DNA from: Candidatus Undinarchaeales archaeon
GTDB lineage: Archaea > SpSt-1190 > JASMDC01
Assembly (NCBI GenBank): GCA_030753015.1
Contig: JASMDC010000033.1
Coordinates: 1 to 37,446 of the forward strand
Length of the DNA stretch: 37,446 nt
Reading direction: 5' to 3'
The position numbers and the translations under genes were made by a program. Below are positions 7,008-14,596 of the stretch, piece after piece; positions within the stretch are counted from its first letter, which is position 1, and each line of letters starts with the position of its first letter. The notes below the pieces were generated by a model, which did not search any database, had not been told where the DNA came from, and worked only from the letters and a program-made list of their open reading frames with translations.

Positions 7008-7967
7008 ATGGCTCTGATACCCGATGACGAGCGGACGGCGGCGGTGTTCACACACTCCCGAGACCTCGACGGCATCGCTTCTGCGGCCATCCTCGCCCGA
7101 TACCTCGAGGGACAGGGCAGGGACGTCACGGTCGACTTCATCGACTACACCACCCAGGACGAGGACCTGGAGCGGATGAGAACACTGAGCGAGACGGACA
7201 TCTACATCGCCGACTTCGCGTTCGACGAGGCCGAGCAGTACGAGGTCTTCGACGAGATCATAGTAAAGGGCAACCGTGTCGCCTACTGGAACGACCACCA
7301 CCCCCACAAGGACGGTGTCGATGAGGCCATCAGACGCTATGCCGAGATCGCCGACCTGCAAGGCCCGCTTCCCTACTGCAGTGCCGAGATAGCCCAGCAG
7401 CGCTACCTGCCCAACGACGCCGTCGCCCGCAAGCTTGCTGAGCTGGCACATGACAACGACTTCTGGGAGCGCAACGACGAGAACGCCAACAAGCTCGCCG
7501 ATATAATCGCCTCCGGCTACGACAAGGACAAGCTCGTCGGCCACCTCAAGCGGGGCGAGACCTGGAATCCCGAGCTGGAGCAGGCGTGGAAGGCCTACGA
7601 CACCGAGCGGAACGAGGCGTACGACCGGCTCGACGAGAGGGCCGAGGTCACACAGTACGGCTTGACCTCGTGCGTGATCTCTCTTGCCGACGACATGCTC
7701 GCCACGTCCGATGCCGGTGACCACCTCATCAACAAATGCGATACCGAGATGTCCGTCACCCTCTACCGCGACGGCCGGATGGCCTTCCGCCGGGCCGAGG
7801 GTGGGGAAGTGAACCTCACAGAGGTCGCGCAGCTCTTCGGTGGGGGCGGCCACCCGTACGCGTCGGGCGCCCATTACGGTGAGGATATCCCGGACGATGC
7901 TGCCTACGCGAACGCCTGCGACATCGTGGACACGAAGCTCTCCGAGTACTTCGCGTACGGTCTCTAG
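7008..7967 (+). CDS. DHH/DHHA1-family phosphoesterase (second of a tandem pair)
   Basis: Paralogue of the preceding gene, 319 aa, collinear over its whole length. Motif I is THSRDLDGIAS (H16, D19, D21), motif II ADFAFDE (D69), motif III NDHHP (D96-H97-H98), and the C-terminal motif FGGGGHPYASGA. The catalytic set is intact in both copies, so neither appears to be a degenerate partner. The central region (NANKLADIIASGYDKDKLVGHLKRGETWNPELE) is strongly conserved with its neighbour, which suggests a shared substrate or heterodimer; the latter is inference. Translation probably uses the GGTGAT site just upstream. Confidence 0.88.
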   Translation: MALIPDDERTAAVFTHSRDLDGIASAAILARYLEGQGRDVTVDFIDYTTQDEDLERMRTLSETDIYIADFAFDEAEQYEVFDEIIVKGNRVAYWNDHHPHKDGVDEAIRRYAEIADLQGPLPYCSAEIAQQRYLPNDAVARKLAELAHDNDFWERNDENANKLADIIASGYDKDKLVGHLKRGETWNPELEQAWKAYDTERNEAYDRLDERAEVTQYGLTSCVISLADDMLATSDAGDHLINKCDTEMSVTLYRDGRMAFRRAEGGEVNLTEVAQLFGGGGHPYASGAHYGEDIPDDAAYANACDIVDTKLSEYFAYGL

Positions 7968-8020
7968 ACGTGATCGCTCAGGGTACTGACCTCAATTTCG
8001 CACCTTCGGGAAAAGCAAAG

Positions 8021-8030
8021 CTTATATACC
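8021..8030 (+). promoter_or_regulatory. TATA box upstream of 8055
   Basis: CTTATATACC is centred about 29 nt upstream of GTG 8055, which favours GTG 8055 as a leaderless start over ATG 8064. Confidence 0.65.
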
Positions 8031-8054
8031 GCCTGTCGAGCTTTTGGTATCACG

Positions 8055-8957
8055 GTGCCTGAAATGCTCTACGATTCGCCACATATCACGGTGGAAACTA
8101 CCTACGTCCCTCCCGGTGAGCGGGACGGGCTGGAGGACGGTGGCCCCATGACGCTGGACGGCTTCTGCTCCCAGCTGGCGGACACCTACCGGACCGAGGA
8201 CCGTGTGGCCGACGCGGCGTACGCCCTGACGGCCTGCATGACCGGCGACCGGCTCACGGCAACCGATCCGACATCACACCGGGACAGCATGGTGCTCGGG
8301 CTGCGCAACAGCGCCAAGAAGCTCGACGACACCGAGTTCCGCACCTTCCTCAACGGCTACATGGACAAGCTCGGGGTAAAGGACCGGCGCGAGTTCCTCA
8401 ACTCCTACAAGTTTGGGGACATCCTCGATGACGCTGCCGGCGACGAGGGCTCCGGCGTATCGTACATGGCCGCCGCCCAGCTGTGCATGGCCGCGGAGAA
8501 GGACGAAGCGCTACGCGGAACCCTGTACGACATGCGGCTTTCCACGGACACCGAGAAGAACATCAGGTTCAAGACCCTGCTGGGCCGGGGGCTTGCGCAG
8601 GCGGGCACGCTCTACGGCTCCGAGGACGCGCCCATGGTCGACAACGAGGCCACAGCATACCTGGGCCTGATCGAGGACATAGCCTCCTTCGATCCGGAGC
8701 GGATCGATGAGTACAAGGCCACAGTGGACGAGCTGCTGGGCGAGGGACACGAGGCACGCAACGTCTACCGCATCGATAACCGCATGGCCGTGGCACGCGA
8801 GGTCACCGGGTTCGTGCGCGAGCTGGCGGCGGAGATGGGTGACGAGGAGCGGGCGGCCACTGAGGCGGCACTGCTCACTGCAGTGGACCACCTGTTCGTC
8901 GACCTGGCGGATAAGGATCCCATCAAGGCCTACGCCCTCAGGCGCGAGCTAATCTGA
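8055..8957 (+). CDS. Hypothetical soluble, mostly helical protein
   Basis: The 300-aa product is acidic, with no signal peptide, membrane segment or Cys motif. After a short N-terminal region containing Pro and Gly (VPPGERDGLEDGGP), it consists of predicted amphipathic helices (for example YRTEDRVADAAYALTACM, REFLNSYKFGDIL, ADVFVRELAAEM-type segments near the end), suggesting an alpha-helical repeat or bundle. I recognise no family. It starts at GTG 8055, fixed by the TATA box at 8021-8030. It has its own promoter and is followed by a convergent small gene. Codon use and GC match the neighbours, so it looks native. Confidence 0.7.
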   Translation: MPEMLYDSPHITVETTYVPPGERDGLEDGGPMTLDGFCSQLADTYRTEDRVADAAYALTACMTGDRLTATDPTSHRDSMVLGLRNSAKKLDDTEFRTFLNGYMDKLGVKDRREFLNSYKFGDILDDAAGDEGSGVSYMAAAQLCMAAEKDEALRGTLYDMRLSTDTEKNIRFKTLLGRGLAQAGTLYGSEDAPMVDNEATAYLGLIEDIASFDPERIDEYKATVDELLGEGHEARNVYRIDNRMAVAREVTGFVRELAAEMGDEERAATEAALLTAVDHLFVDLADKDPIKAYALRRELI

Positions 8958-8973
8958 TCGAGCGAGGACCGGC

Positions 8974-9144
8974 TCACACCGATATCGGTGCGTCATCGAA
9001 GTTCATCAATGCGTGCGTCATGGCGTACGCCATGAAACAGGTCTTGCATACCTGGATGTCCCTGACACCTGTCGGAAGCTCTACGGACATGACGGCGATA
9101 TCGTCCGTCTGGATCCCGCACTCATCGCAAGACGCGTCGGTCAT
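8974..9144 (-). CDS. Small CxxC zinc-ribbon-like protein
   Basis: The 56-aa product (MTDASCDECGIQTDD...) carries two CxxC pairs, CDEC and CKTC, about 27 residues apart, the layout of a small zinc ribbon. The segment between them (DIAVMSVELPTGVRDIQV) would form the beta hairpin. Function is unknown; such proteins usually bind nucleic acid or a protein partner. An ATG seven codons upstream (9165) is also in frame. The downstream ATG at 9144 is preferred because a minus-strand TTTAAAA box lies about 28 nt upstream of it, matching the leaderless spacing used elsewhere. Confidence 0.6.
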   Translation of the reverse strand: MTDASCDECGIQTDDIAVMSVELPTGVRDIQVCKTCFMAYAMTHALMNFDDAPISV

Positions 9145-9222
9145 ATTCGAAATGGGTGCAATCATCGTTTTTAAAGGGTTGTTTACTCCGACGAGTATAT
9201 CTTAAAGCCTGTGTTCGACGTG

Positions 9223-10299
9223 CTACGAGAGGAGTTCTTTGAGCACGTCCCGGCACCGGTCGAGGTTGGCCAGAATGCATGACTCGCCGGGGCCGTGGCC
9301 GACCCCCTGTGTCCCGGGGCCGAACGTCACGGCGGGGATGCCCGCGTCGGCGAACAGCGACGAGTCGACCCATCCCCGGAAGAAGAACGGGTCCGCGTAC
9401 CCGAGCACCTTGTCCGAGGCGGCCATCACCGTCCGATAAAACGGATCGTCGGCGGGGAGCAGGTAGGGTCCCCGGTACTCGGCGGTGCTGCCCGGTCCCA
9501 GTTCCTTGAGCCCGGCGACCACCTCGTCCATGTCCTCTGTGGGCGACACGCGGCGGTTGACCGTCACGTCGGCGCGGTCGGGGATGATATTGTGGCGCAC
9601 CCCGCCCGAGAGCATGGTCACCGCCATCACGGGCAATGCTTCCATCCCCGAATGGAGGGGGGCGGGCTTGAGCCCGGCGGCCAGGCGCTCCACTTCGGCC
9701 ACCAGGTGTGCTGCCTTGTACAGGGCGTTGTCGCCGCGCTCGGGACGCGAGGAGTGCGCCGCTCGTCCCTCCAGGGTGTAGCGTACGGCCACGTTGCCCT
9801 GGCAGCCCGGGGAGATGTAGATGTGCTCGCCTACGGCCGTGGGCTCGAGGATGAGGGCCGAGTCGGGCCGGTGGCCCTCGAGGAAGTTGACCACGCCGTC
9901 GACCTGCCCCTCCACCCCGCCCTCCTCGTTGGTGGAGAAGGCAAGTATGACCGGGCGCGAAAGCTCCCAGTCGACGACGTCGAGCATCAGGGCAAGACCG
10001 CTCTTCATGTCAGAGACGCCCAGGCCGGTCATGACCCCGTCGGCCACCGTCGGCTTCCAGGGATCCTGCTCCCAGCCTGATGCTGCCGGTACCGTGTCCA
10101 TGTGGCCCGACAGGCACAGGCTCTTGCCCTTCTCGGGTCCGAGGAAGGCGGTGACGTTGTGCAGCTCGTCCCGCTCGAAGCGTACACCGGCACGCTCGAG
10201 ACGTCCGCATACATAATCGGCGATAGCGTCCTCGTTCCCGCTGATGGACTCGATGGCGACGAGGTCTGCGAGCGTCTGGTGCAGCGGCGGGAGGGACAT
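9223..10299 (-). CDS. M20-family metallopeptidase (ArgE/DapE/LysK type)
   Basis: Zinc-dependent amidohydrolase or deacylase. The 358-aa protein has SGHMDTVP (H66 metal ligand, D68), GVSDMKSG (D97 bridging ligand), STNEEGG (E125 catalytic base, E126 ligand) and the distal VGHGPGES His ligand, so the active site is complete. The dimerisation (lid) domain occupies about residues 165-275, with RAAHSSRPERGDNA as its conserved start. Within the family it could be an acetylornithine or acetyl-lysine deacetylase, a succinyl-diaminopimelate desuccinylase or a dipeptidase; the neighbours (HAD-like and DHH genes) do not decide. Start 10299 is supported by a TATA-like TTTTTTATCA about 27 nt upstream. Confidence 0.88.
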   Translation of the reverse strand: MSLPPLHQTLADLVAIESISGNEDAIADYVCGRLERAGVRFERDELHNVTAFLGPEKGKSLCLSGHMDTVPAASGWEQDPWKPTVADGVMTGLGVSDMKSGLALMLDVVDWELSRPVILAFSTNEEGGVEGQVDGVVNFLEGHRPDSALILEPTAVGEHIYISPGCQGNVAVRYTLEGRAAHSSRPERGDNALYKAAHLVAEVERLAAGLKPAPLHSGMEALPVMAVTMLSGGVRHNIIPDRADVTVNRRVSPTEDMDEVVAGLKELGPGSTAEYRGPYLLPADDPFYRTVMAASDKVLGYADPFFFRGWVDSSLFADAGIPAVTFGPGTQGVGHGPGESCILANLDRCRDVLKELLS

Positions 10300-10320
10300 G
10301 TCACCGGGGAATGGGCGAGA

Positions 10321-10332
10321 TGATAAAAAACC
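10321..10332 (-). promoter_or_regulatory. TATA-like box of the M20 peptidase gene
   Basis: Minus-strand GGTTTTTTATCA is centred 27 nt upstream of ATG 10299. It overlaps the 3' region of the upstream HAD-like gene by a few bases before its stop at 10335. Confidence 0.55.
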
Positions 10333-10334
10333 TA

Positions 10335-11276
10335 CTACTGCCTCAGAGCCTCGATGAGGGCCACGAAGACCTCGTTGGCACCCTCGCCGAAGGTCTGCTT
10401 GGTCTGCATGTAGGAGGAGCCATCCTTGTCCAGGGCCTTCTTGAGGTTCTGGGTCTTCTCCTTGACCGAGGCGTCCTCGTGGTTGTCGTTGGAGATGACC
10501 ACGCCGGTGCCAGCGTACTGGAGCGCCCCCAGGTCGTTCATGTTGTCGCCCATGTAGACCATCTTTTCGGCTGGCATGTCGTACATCTCGGTCATGGTCT
10601 CCATGGCGTTTACCTTGGTGCAGCCGGGGATAAGAAGCTCGAACGCGTCGAAGTGGCGGGACTGGTACTCCTTGGGGATGCCCAGGCGGTCAGCGATCTG
10701 GGCGGCCTTGTCGAAGGACTTCTGACCTACCGTATCCATATGCTTTCCGTAGTAGGTCTCGTCGTCCATCTTGTCGGGACGGGCGATCTTGACCGTGGGG
10801 CGTACCTCGTTGTCCTGCCAGTAGATGTTGTCACCGCACTCCTTAGCGACCTCGACCTTGAACTGGTCGTACAGGGCCTTGATGCCTGCCGGTGGCTGGG
10901 TGATCTTCTCCTTGCCGGGAGTCGAGTAGATGCCCTGCTCGGCGACCTTGCCCTCCAGGTAGGAGGCGAAGTTGCCGGAGGCGATCGAGAAGAAGCACTT
11001 CTCCCCGGTCCGCTCCTCGTACGAGGACATCTCCTGTACCAGCGTCTTTAGCAGGTAGCCGGTGTCCTCGGAGAGCTTCTCCTCCTTGCCGCACAGGGTG
11101 AGGTTGTAGTCGGAGATGAGCGAACGGGGCTTCAGTTCCTTGAAGGTGTCTACCAGGTCCTGGTTCCAGTACTTGTCGGCGACCTCCTGGTAGTTCCCTT
11201 TTTCGACGGGGTCGAACTTCAGTTCGTATGAGCGTACCACTGCGCCGTCCTCGGCACTAATGACCCCGTCATACAT
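10335..11276 (-). CDS. HAD-superfamily (Cof-like) protein lacking the motif I nucleophile
   Basis: The 313-aa protein has HAD motif IV YMGDNMNDLGAL (residues 241-252), motif III Lys in CTKVNAM (K221) and a motif II-like IASGN (99-102), with a large cap region between. HAD phosphatases need an N-terminal DxDG[TV] whose first Asp is the nucleophile. Here the protein begins MYDGVIS, so the initiator Met occupies that position and only the second Asp (D3) remains; the first beta strand is missing as well. A TATA box (AACTTTATATAC) 28 nt upstream of ATG 11276 supports this as the true start, and the codons before it do not encode Asp. It may be a non-catalytic HAD homologue or have an altered mechanism. 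Confidence 0.75.
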   Translation of the reverse strand: MYDGVISAEDGAVVRSYELKFDPVEKGNYQEVADKYWNQDLVDTFKELKPRSLISDYNLTLCGKEEKLSEDTGYLLKTLVQEMSSYEERTGEKCFFSIASGNFASYLEGKVAEQGIYSTPGKEKITQPPAGIKALYDQFKVEVAKECGDNIYWQDNEVRPTVKIARPDKMDDETYYGKHMDTVGQKSFDKAAQIADRLGIPKEYQSRHFDAFELLIPGCTKVNAMETMTEMYDMPAEKMVYMGDNMNDLGALQYAGTGVVISNDNHEDASVKEKTQNLKKALDKDGSSYMQTKQTFGEGANEVFVALIEALRQ

Positions 11277-11298
11277 AATCGTATATAGCGCGTTCCGC

Positions 11299-11310
11299 GT
11301 ATATAAAGTT
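11299..11310 (-). promoter_or_regulatory. TATA box of the HAD-like gene
   Basis: Minus-strand AACTTTATATAC, nearly identical to the box of the DHH operon at 6031, centred 28 nt upstream of ATG 11276. Confidence 0.65.
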
Positions 11311-11353
11311 TACCTTTATAGTTACTATTCACCAGTGACAACATACGAAATGC

Positions 11354-12739
11354 TCAGACTTGTTCTGCAATGATCCGGTCAATTTCGAGGATGAACGCCT
11401 CGAGGACCTCCTCGTCGATGTAGGCACCGGCAGCGATATCATGGCCACCCGATTCTCCTCCCCAGCGCTCGACAGCACCGCTGAGGGCAGCGGCCAGATC
11501 GACGCCAGCACGCACCATGCGCTGGGTGGTCCGCCCCGAGAGCTTGATACGTCCCCCAGAATCGCGGGCCGCAGCAAGGATGACGCGCTCGTGGTCGACC
11601 ATCCTCGAGCCCAGGCCCATGCCGGCGATGATACCCACCACGGTAGGCGAGATGGTCTCTGACTCGAACAGCTGGACGTAGCGGCCGATGGGAGTGGCGC
11701 CCCTCTCACGCAGCTCGTCGAGACCGCTTCGCAGCTGCTGGCGATGGTAACGGAGCATGGCGCTTGCTTTTGCGTAGTAGCCCTCCTCCTGGAGACAGAC
11801 CTTAACGCCGACGGAGGCAAGGCCCCAACGGCCGCAAGCATTGAGAAGCGTGGAGTGCTCGGTGGCATCACGCATCTCTGTGCCCTTACGTCTCGTGGGG
11901 AGGACGTAGTACTCCTTGGCCAGAGCCTCGATCCCCCATTGTGGCACGCGGCGTTCGATGCAGAATCTGACCAGGGCGTCGCCCAGCTTCACACGGTCCT
12001 CCAGCGCAAGGTCATGGTAAGTTAGAGCCCGGTCGTCCTCATCGCGCGTGGGGATGCCCTCGGCCTCCAGAAAGGTACGGCAGGCGTCCACGTCGCCGGT
12101 CATGCCCGGGAGGTACGGAGAGGACGCGTAGGAGAGCAGGACGGCCAAAGGTCGCGTCTCGCGCCCGAAGAACGATATCCCGCGGGTGGGTTCGACCGTA
12201 CCGTCCTTCTTCCCATCATCGACGGGGATACGGTTCATGGCCTCGAGACGGCCGGTACGACGGTCCTGCATGTCCCCAACGGCACCAACGATGGCGATGG
12301 GGGCAGTCTCTCTCAGACCGGCCTCCCTGGCGACTAAGTAGGCCACAGTGGACCCCGAGCACTGAGAGCCGCCGTCCACGCCGAAAAGCTGGGGATTGAG
12401 ATGCACTCCGTCGAGCTCGACACCGGTCATGGGATGGTGATGGTCGAGAATGACCGCCGGGATGCCAAGGGTGGCGATGTGGTCGAGCTGACCCGAGCCC
12501 AGGTCGACGAACACGGCGAGGTCACGACCCTTTGCGGCCCGCTCCACCTCGGGCAGCGTCTCTGCCGCAAACTGGCGCAGGTGGACGCACTTCGGGTCCG
12601 CACCGCGGGAACGGAGGACGCTGATAGCTATCGCCGCAGAGGTGATGCCGTCGGCATCGATGTGGCTCACCACGAGCGGATTCTTGGCACCCTCCATCGC
12701 GGAGAGCGCCTCTCGCACCCGTGCGTCACGTGACTCCAT
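11354..12739 (-). CDS. Archaeal RecJ-like single-strand exonuclease (GAN/Cdc45-related)
   Basis: DHH-family nuclease; archaeal homologues act as GINS-associated nuclease in replication and repair and are relatives of eukaryotic Cdc45. The 461-aa product has motif I SHIDADGITS (D28, D30), motif II FVDLGSG (D79), motif III LDHHHP (D99-H100-H101) and a DHHA1-type C-terminal motif SGGHDIAAGAYID. A middle region of about 200 residues separates the two halves, the usual architecture for this group and larger than in the two NrnA-like proteins at 6065-7967. All catalytic residues are present. The gene has its own TATA-like GGTATAACC 27 nt upstream of ATG 12739 and faces the tRNA-Leu gene divergently. 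Confidence 0.9.
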   Translation of the reverse strand: MESRDARVREALSAMEGAKNPLVVSHIDADGITSAAIAISVLRSRGADPKCVHLRQFAAETLPEVERAAKGRDLAVFVDLGSGQLDHIATLGIPAVILDHHHPMTGVELDGVHLNPQLFGVDGGSQCSGSTVAYLVAREAGLRETAPIAIVGAVGDMQDRRTGRLEAMNRIPVDDGKKDGTVEPTRGISFFGRETRPLAVLLSYASSPYLPGMTGDVDACRTFLEAEGIPTRDEDDRALTYHDLALEDRVKLGDALVRFCIERRVPQWGIEALAKEYYVLPTRRKGTEMRDATEHSTLLNACGRWGLASVGVKVCLQEEGYYAKASAMLRYHRQQLRSGLDELRERGATPIGRYVQLFESETISPTVVGIIAGMGLGSRMVDHERVILAAARDSGGRIKLSGRTTQRMVRAGVDLAAALSGAVERWGGESGGHDIAAGAYIDEEVLEAFILEIDRIIAEQV

Positions 12740-12760
12740 GATGATACCCTGCGGACGAAG

Positions 12761-12770
12761 GGTTATACCC
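12761..12770 (-). promoter_or_regulatory. TATA-like box of the GAN-like gene
   Basis: Minus-strand GGGTATAACC centred about 27 nt upstream of ATG 12739. Confidence 0.6.
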
Positions 12771-12798
12771 CTTTACCCCTACTGGGCCGGTATGCAAA

Positions 12799-12809
12799 CC
12801 TTTTTAAGG
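12799..12809 (+). promoter_or_regulatory. TATA box of the tRNA-Leu gene
   Basis: CCTTTTTAAGG centred 27-28 nt upstream of the mature tRNA 5' end at 12832. Confidence 0.65.
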
Positions 12810-12831
12810 AATATGCGCACCATGGGAGGAC

Positions 12832-12917
12832 GCGGGGGTACCCGAGCTGGCCAAAGGGGCCGGACTTAAGATCCGGTGGCTTAGGGCCTTCACGGGTTCG
12901 AAACCCGCGCCCCTGCA
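12832..12917 (+). tRNA. tRNA-Leu (anticodon UAA)
   Basis: The acceptor stem is GCGGGGG / CCCCTGC with discriminator A. The anticodon stem CCGGA/TCCGG closes a CTTAAGA loop with anticodon TAA. There is a long class II variable arm (GGC...GCC), and the T loop is TTCGAAA. CCA is not encoded. The T stem is irregular: the pairs CGGG/CCCG are good, but the next pair is A-C and there is one base too many before the acceptor 3' strand, as if the stem had a sixth C-G pair enclosing the mismatch. There is no intron. Confidence 0.9.
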
Positions 12918-12960
12918 CGTCTGCGGGAGCATGAGCGAAAGTCCCGTCCCCCGCACCAGT
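12918..12960 (+). other. Inter-tRNA spacer with hairpin potential
   Basis: A 43-nt spacer in which TGCGGG near its 5' end can pair with CCCGCA near its 3' end. It is probably a processing structure in a tRNA-Leu/tRNA-Thr cotranscript; nothing suggests a separate RNA. Confidence 0.35.
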
Positions 12961-13034
12961 GCCCCGATAGCTCAGCTGGCCAGAGCGCTTCCTTGGTAAG
13001 GAAGAAGTCCCGGATTCGAATTCCGGTCGGGGCT
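12961..13034 (+). tRNA. tRNA-Thr (anticodon GGU)
   Basis: Cloverleaf is complete: acceptor GCCCCGA/TCGGGGC, anticodon stem CTTCC/GGAAG around a TTGGTAA loop with anticodon GGT, variable loop AAGTC, T arm CCGGA-TTCGAAT-TCCGG and discriminator T. CCA is not encoded and there is no intron. It is likely cotranscribed with tRNA-Leu. Confidence 0.95.
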
Positions 13035-13037
13035 CTT

Positions 13038-13047
13038 CAATTTTTTG
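13038..13047 (+). terminator. Oligo-T terminator after tRNA-Thr
   Basis: A run of six T residues (13041-13046) begins 7 nt after the tRNA 3' end, the usual form of archaeal intrinsic termination. Confidence 0.5.
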
Positions 13048-13182
13048 ACCCATCTAAGCTTAACGGCGTACGATAATGGATGTATATACAATTTATGTTA
13101 AACAGTCATAATGCTCGGCCACCAAGTAATCATTAAGGCCGACAGATGCCGGTCATCCGAGCCCTCCCCCAGGGTGTCTTGA

Positions 13183-13425
13183 ATGACATATGATCAGTCC
13201 CATATCGCGAAACGGTTGGGCGTGGTGGTGGTGCTCACTATGGCCATTATATTCGTTCCAGCCGCCGCTACTGCCAGCCCTTTGCTTTTCTCGAGCCAGC
13301 TGTCCACCAGAGGTCCGCCACTTGTCGGGACGGTGCTGGGATGGCTGACGATCGAGTTCACGCTCGGTTTCATCACGGCATGCGCACTCGCTGCCCTTCA
13401 CAAGCGACGCGATCACGAGAACTGA
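13183..13425 (+). CDS. Small exported or two-helix membrane protein, unknown
   Basis: The 80-aa product has a basic N-terminus, a first hydrophobic segment at residues 12-30 (LGVVVVLTMAIIFVPAAATA) that could be a signal peptide or anchor, a Ser/Pro-rich stretch, and a second helix at about 47-70 (LVGTVLGWLTIEFTLGFITACALAAL) ending in a basic HKRRDHEN tail. A GGTG six nt before the ATG may serve as ribosome binding site. No family is recognised. It converges with the gene ending at 13428. Confidence 0.55.
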   Translation: MTYDQSHIAKRLGVVVVLTMAIIFVPAAATASPLLFSSQLSTRGPPLVGTVLGWLTIEFTLGFITACALAALHKRRDHEN

Positions 13426-13427
13426 GC

Positions 13428-13982
13428 TCACGGCAGTTCGAAGCCCTTGGGCAGTCCATCGTGGACGGTGAACCCGCGGGAGCGGATGTCTGCGAGCAGG
13501 TCCGCCGTTCCCCGTGCATCGACGATGCCACTGAGCATGTACACGTCGCCCTGGTCCTGGACAACGGCAGTGACCATGTCGGTGTCGTAGTCGTTCTCGA
13601 CCTCGAGGTAGATGTCCTTGCTGACGGCGTCGTGACGCTGGATGTCGTCGAAATACTCGTCGACCATGCCACGTCCCAGCTCGAGCAGCAGGCTCCCGTG
13701 GAGGCGGAGGTCCTGCCCGTGGTAGTGGGAGGCCATACCGGTGTACACGGCGTCGAAATGACCGGACGCCTCGGCCCTTGCACGCACGTCGGCCGCTAGC
13801 TCGAGGGCCTCGCTGGGCCCGAGGTTCGTCTCCTCGGCGACGAACAGGTCCGTGGCCGAGAGATAGGTGGCCCGGGCCGTGAAATTGATCATGAGACCGT
13901 CACCGCTGACGTAGAGCACCATGTCGTTGTCGTCGGCGGCAGCATCGGCTATGAGCGCGTCGAAGTCGTCCCCATAGTCCAT
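13428..13982 (-). CDS. Hypothetical acidic soluble protein
   Basis: The 184-aa product (MDYGDDFDALIADAAADDN...) is strongly acidic, with alternating strand and helix patterns (MVLYVSGDGLMINFTARATYL; VYTGMASHYHGQDLRLHGSLLLELG) and no Cys motif, signal peptide or membrane segment. A late segment, VVQDQGDVYMLSGIVDARGTADLLADI, has the feel of a duplicated beta-alpha unit. The start at 13982 is fixed by a TATA-like CTTAAAAG about 28 nt upstream; the longer frame reaching 14459 only overlaps the amidotransferase gene. Function unknown. Confidence 0.7.
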   Translation of the reverse strand: MDYGDDFDALIADAAADDNDMVLYVSGDGLMINFTARATYLSATDLFVAEETNLGPSEALELAADVRARAEASGHFDAVYTGMASHYHGQDLRLHGSLLLELGRGMVDEYFDDIQRHDAVSKDIYLEVENDYDTDMVTAVVQDQGDVYMLSGIVDARGTADLLADIRSRGFTVHDGLPKGFELP

Positions 13983-14005
13983 GCGAGATAGAGCGGTCGG
14001 GCCGC

Positions 14006-14013
14006 CTTTTAAG
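14006..14013 (-). promoter_or_regulatory. TATA-like box of the gene at 13428-13982
   Basis: Minus-strand CTTAAAAG centred about 28 nt upstream of ATG 13982. It overlaps the last codons of the amidotransferase gene. Confidence 0.55.
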
Positions 14014-14596
14014 TTTTGCCCACAACCGCGCCGGAACCGTTGCGGCAGATGCCCACGAAGTCCTTCACGATCCACTCGTTGCGTACCTCCGGGTGGAAGA
14101 GCACGCCCCACAATTGCCGCTCCGGATGCCTGAACGCCTCCGCCCGGTCCTCGGTCCCTGCAAGGAGCCTGAACCCGGGGGGCAGCGAGGGGCCGAGGTT
14201 GTGGAGGTGGTACGCCTCGAACGACCGTTCCTTGCCGAGCACCTCGTCGTCCTCCAGGACGGTCGTCTGCTGCATCCCGATGACGGGCCATGGAGTGACC
14301 TTGCCGCCGTGGAGGGCGGCGATGAGCTGGGAGCCGGCGCAGATGCCCAGCACGGGCGTCCGGACGTTCCGGAGCCAGTCGAGCTCGCCGAGCAGCCCCT
14401 GCCACGCGTGGTCCTTGATCGCTGTGCCGCAGAGCACGATGCCGTCGGCCGCCCTGCATGCCGCTAAAGACAGGTCGCTCAGGTGGACGGTCCCTGCCAT
14501 CTCACCGGCACCCCCGACGATGGCCGACACCGGATGGACGAACTCGAACCGCGACAGTGACCCCCGCTCCCCGCACAGGTCGACGATGAGGATCAT
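14009..14596 (-). CDS. Class I glutamine amidotransferase domain protein
   Basis: Stand-alone GATase that hydrolyses glutamine and passes ammonia to a partner. The 195-aa protein has the nucleophile elbow GICAGSQLIA (C86) and the FHPEVRN segment supplying H168 and E170, completing the triad; the overall size fits a single GATase1 domain of the GuaA/PurQ/PuuD kind. Its ATG overlaps the stop of the diphthamide ligase gene (ATGA), and a GGTGG site lies just upstream, so the two are translationally coupled. The context suggests it supplies ammonia to Dph6; this is inference, as known Dph6 enzymes use free ammonium. Alternatives are a gamma-glutamyl hydrolase of the PuuD type or a GMP-synthase-like subunit. 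Confidence 0.82.
   Translation of the reverse strand: MILIVDLCGERGSLSRFEFVHPVSAIVGGAGEMAGTVHLSDLSLAACRAADGIVLCGTAIKDHAWQGLLGELDWLRNVRTPVLGICAGSQLIAALHGGKVTPWPVIGMQQTTVLEDDEVLGKERSFEAYHLHNLGPSLPPGFRLLAGTEDRAEAFRHPERQLWGVLFHPEVRNEWIVKDFVGICRNGSGAVVGKT

Noticed and set aside
12918..12960. Possible C/D-box or other small RNA between the tRNAs
   Set aside because: There is a hairpin but no C (RTGATGA) and D (CTGA) box pair; treated as spacer.
14009..14459. Upstream extension of the 13428-13982 frame
   Set aside because: It overlaps the amidotransferase gene with Arg/Pro-rich sequence; the TATA box at 14006-14013 supports the short form.
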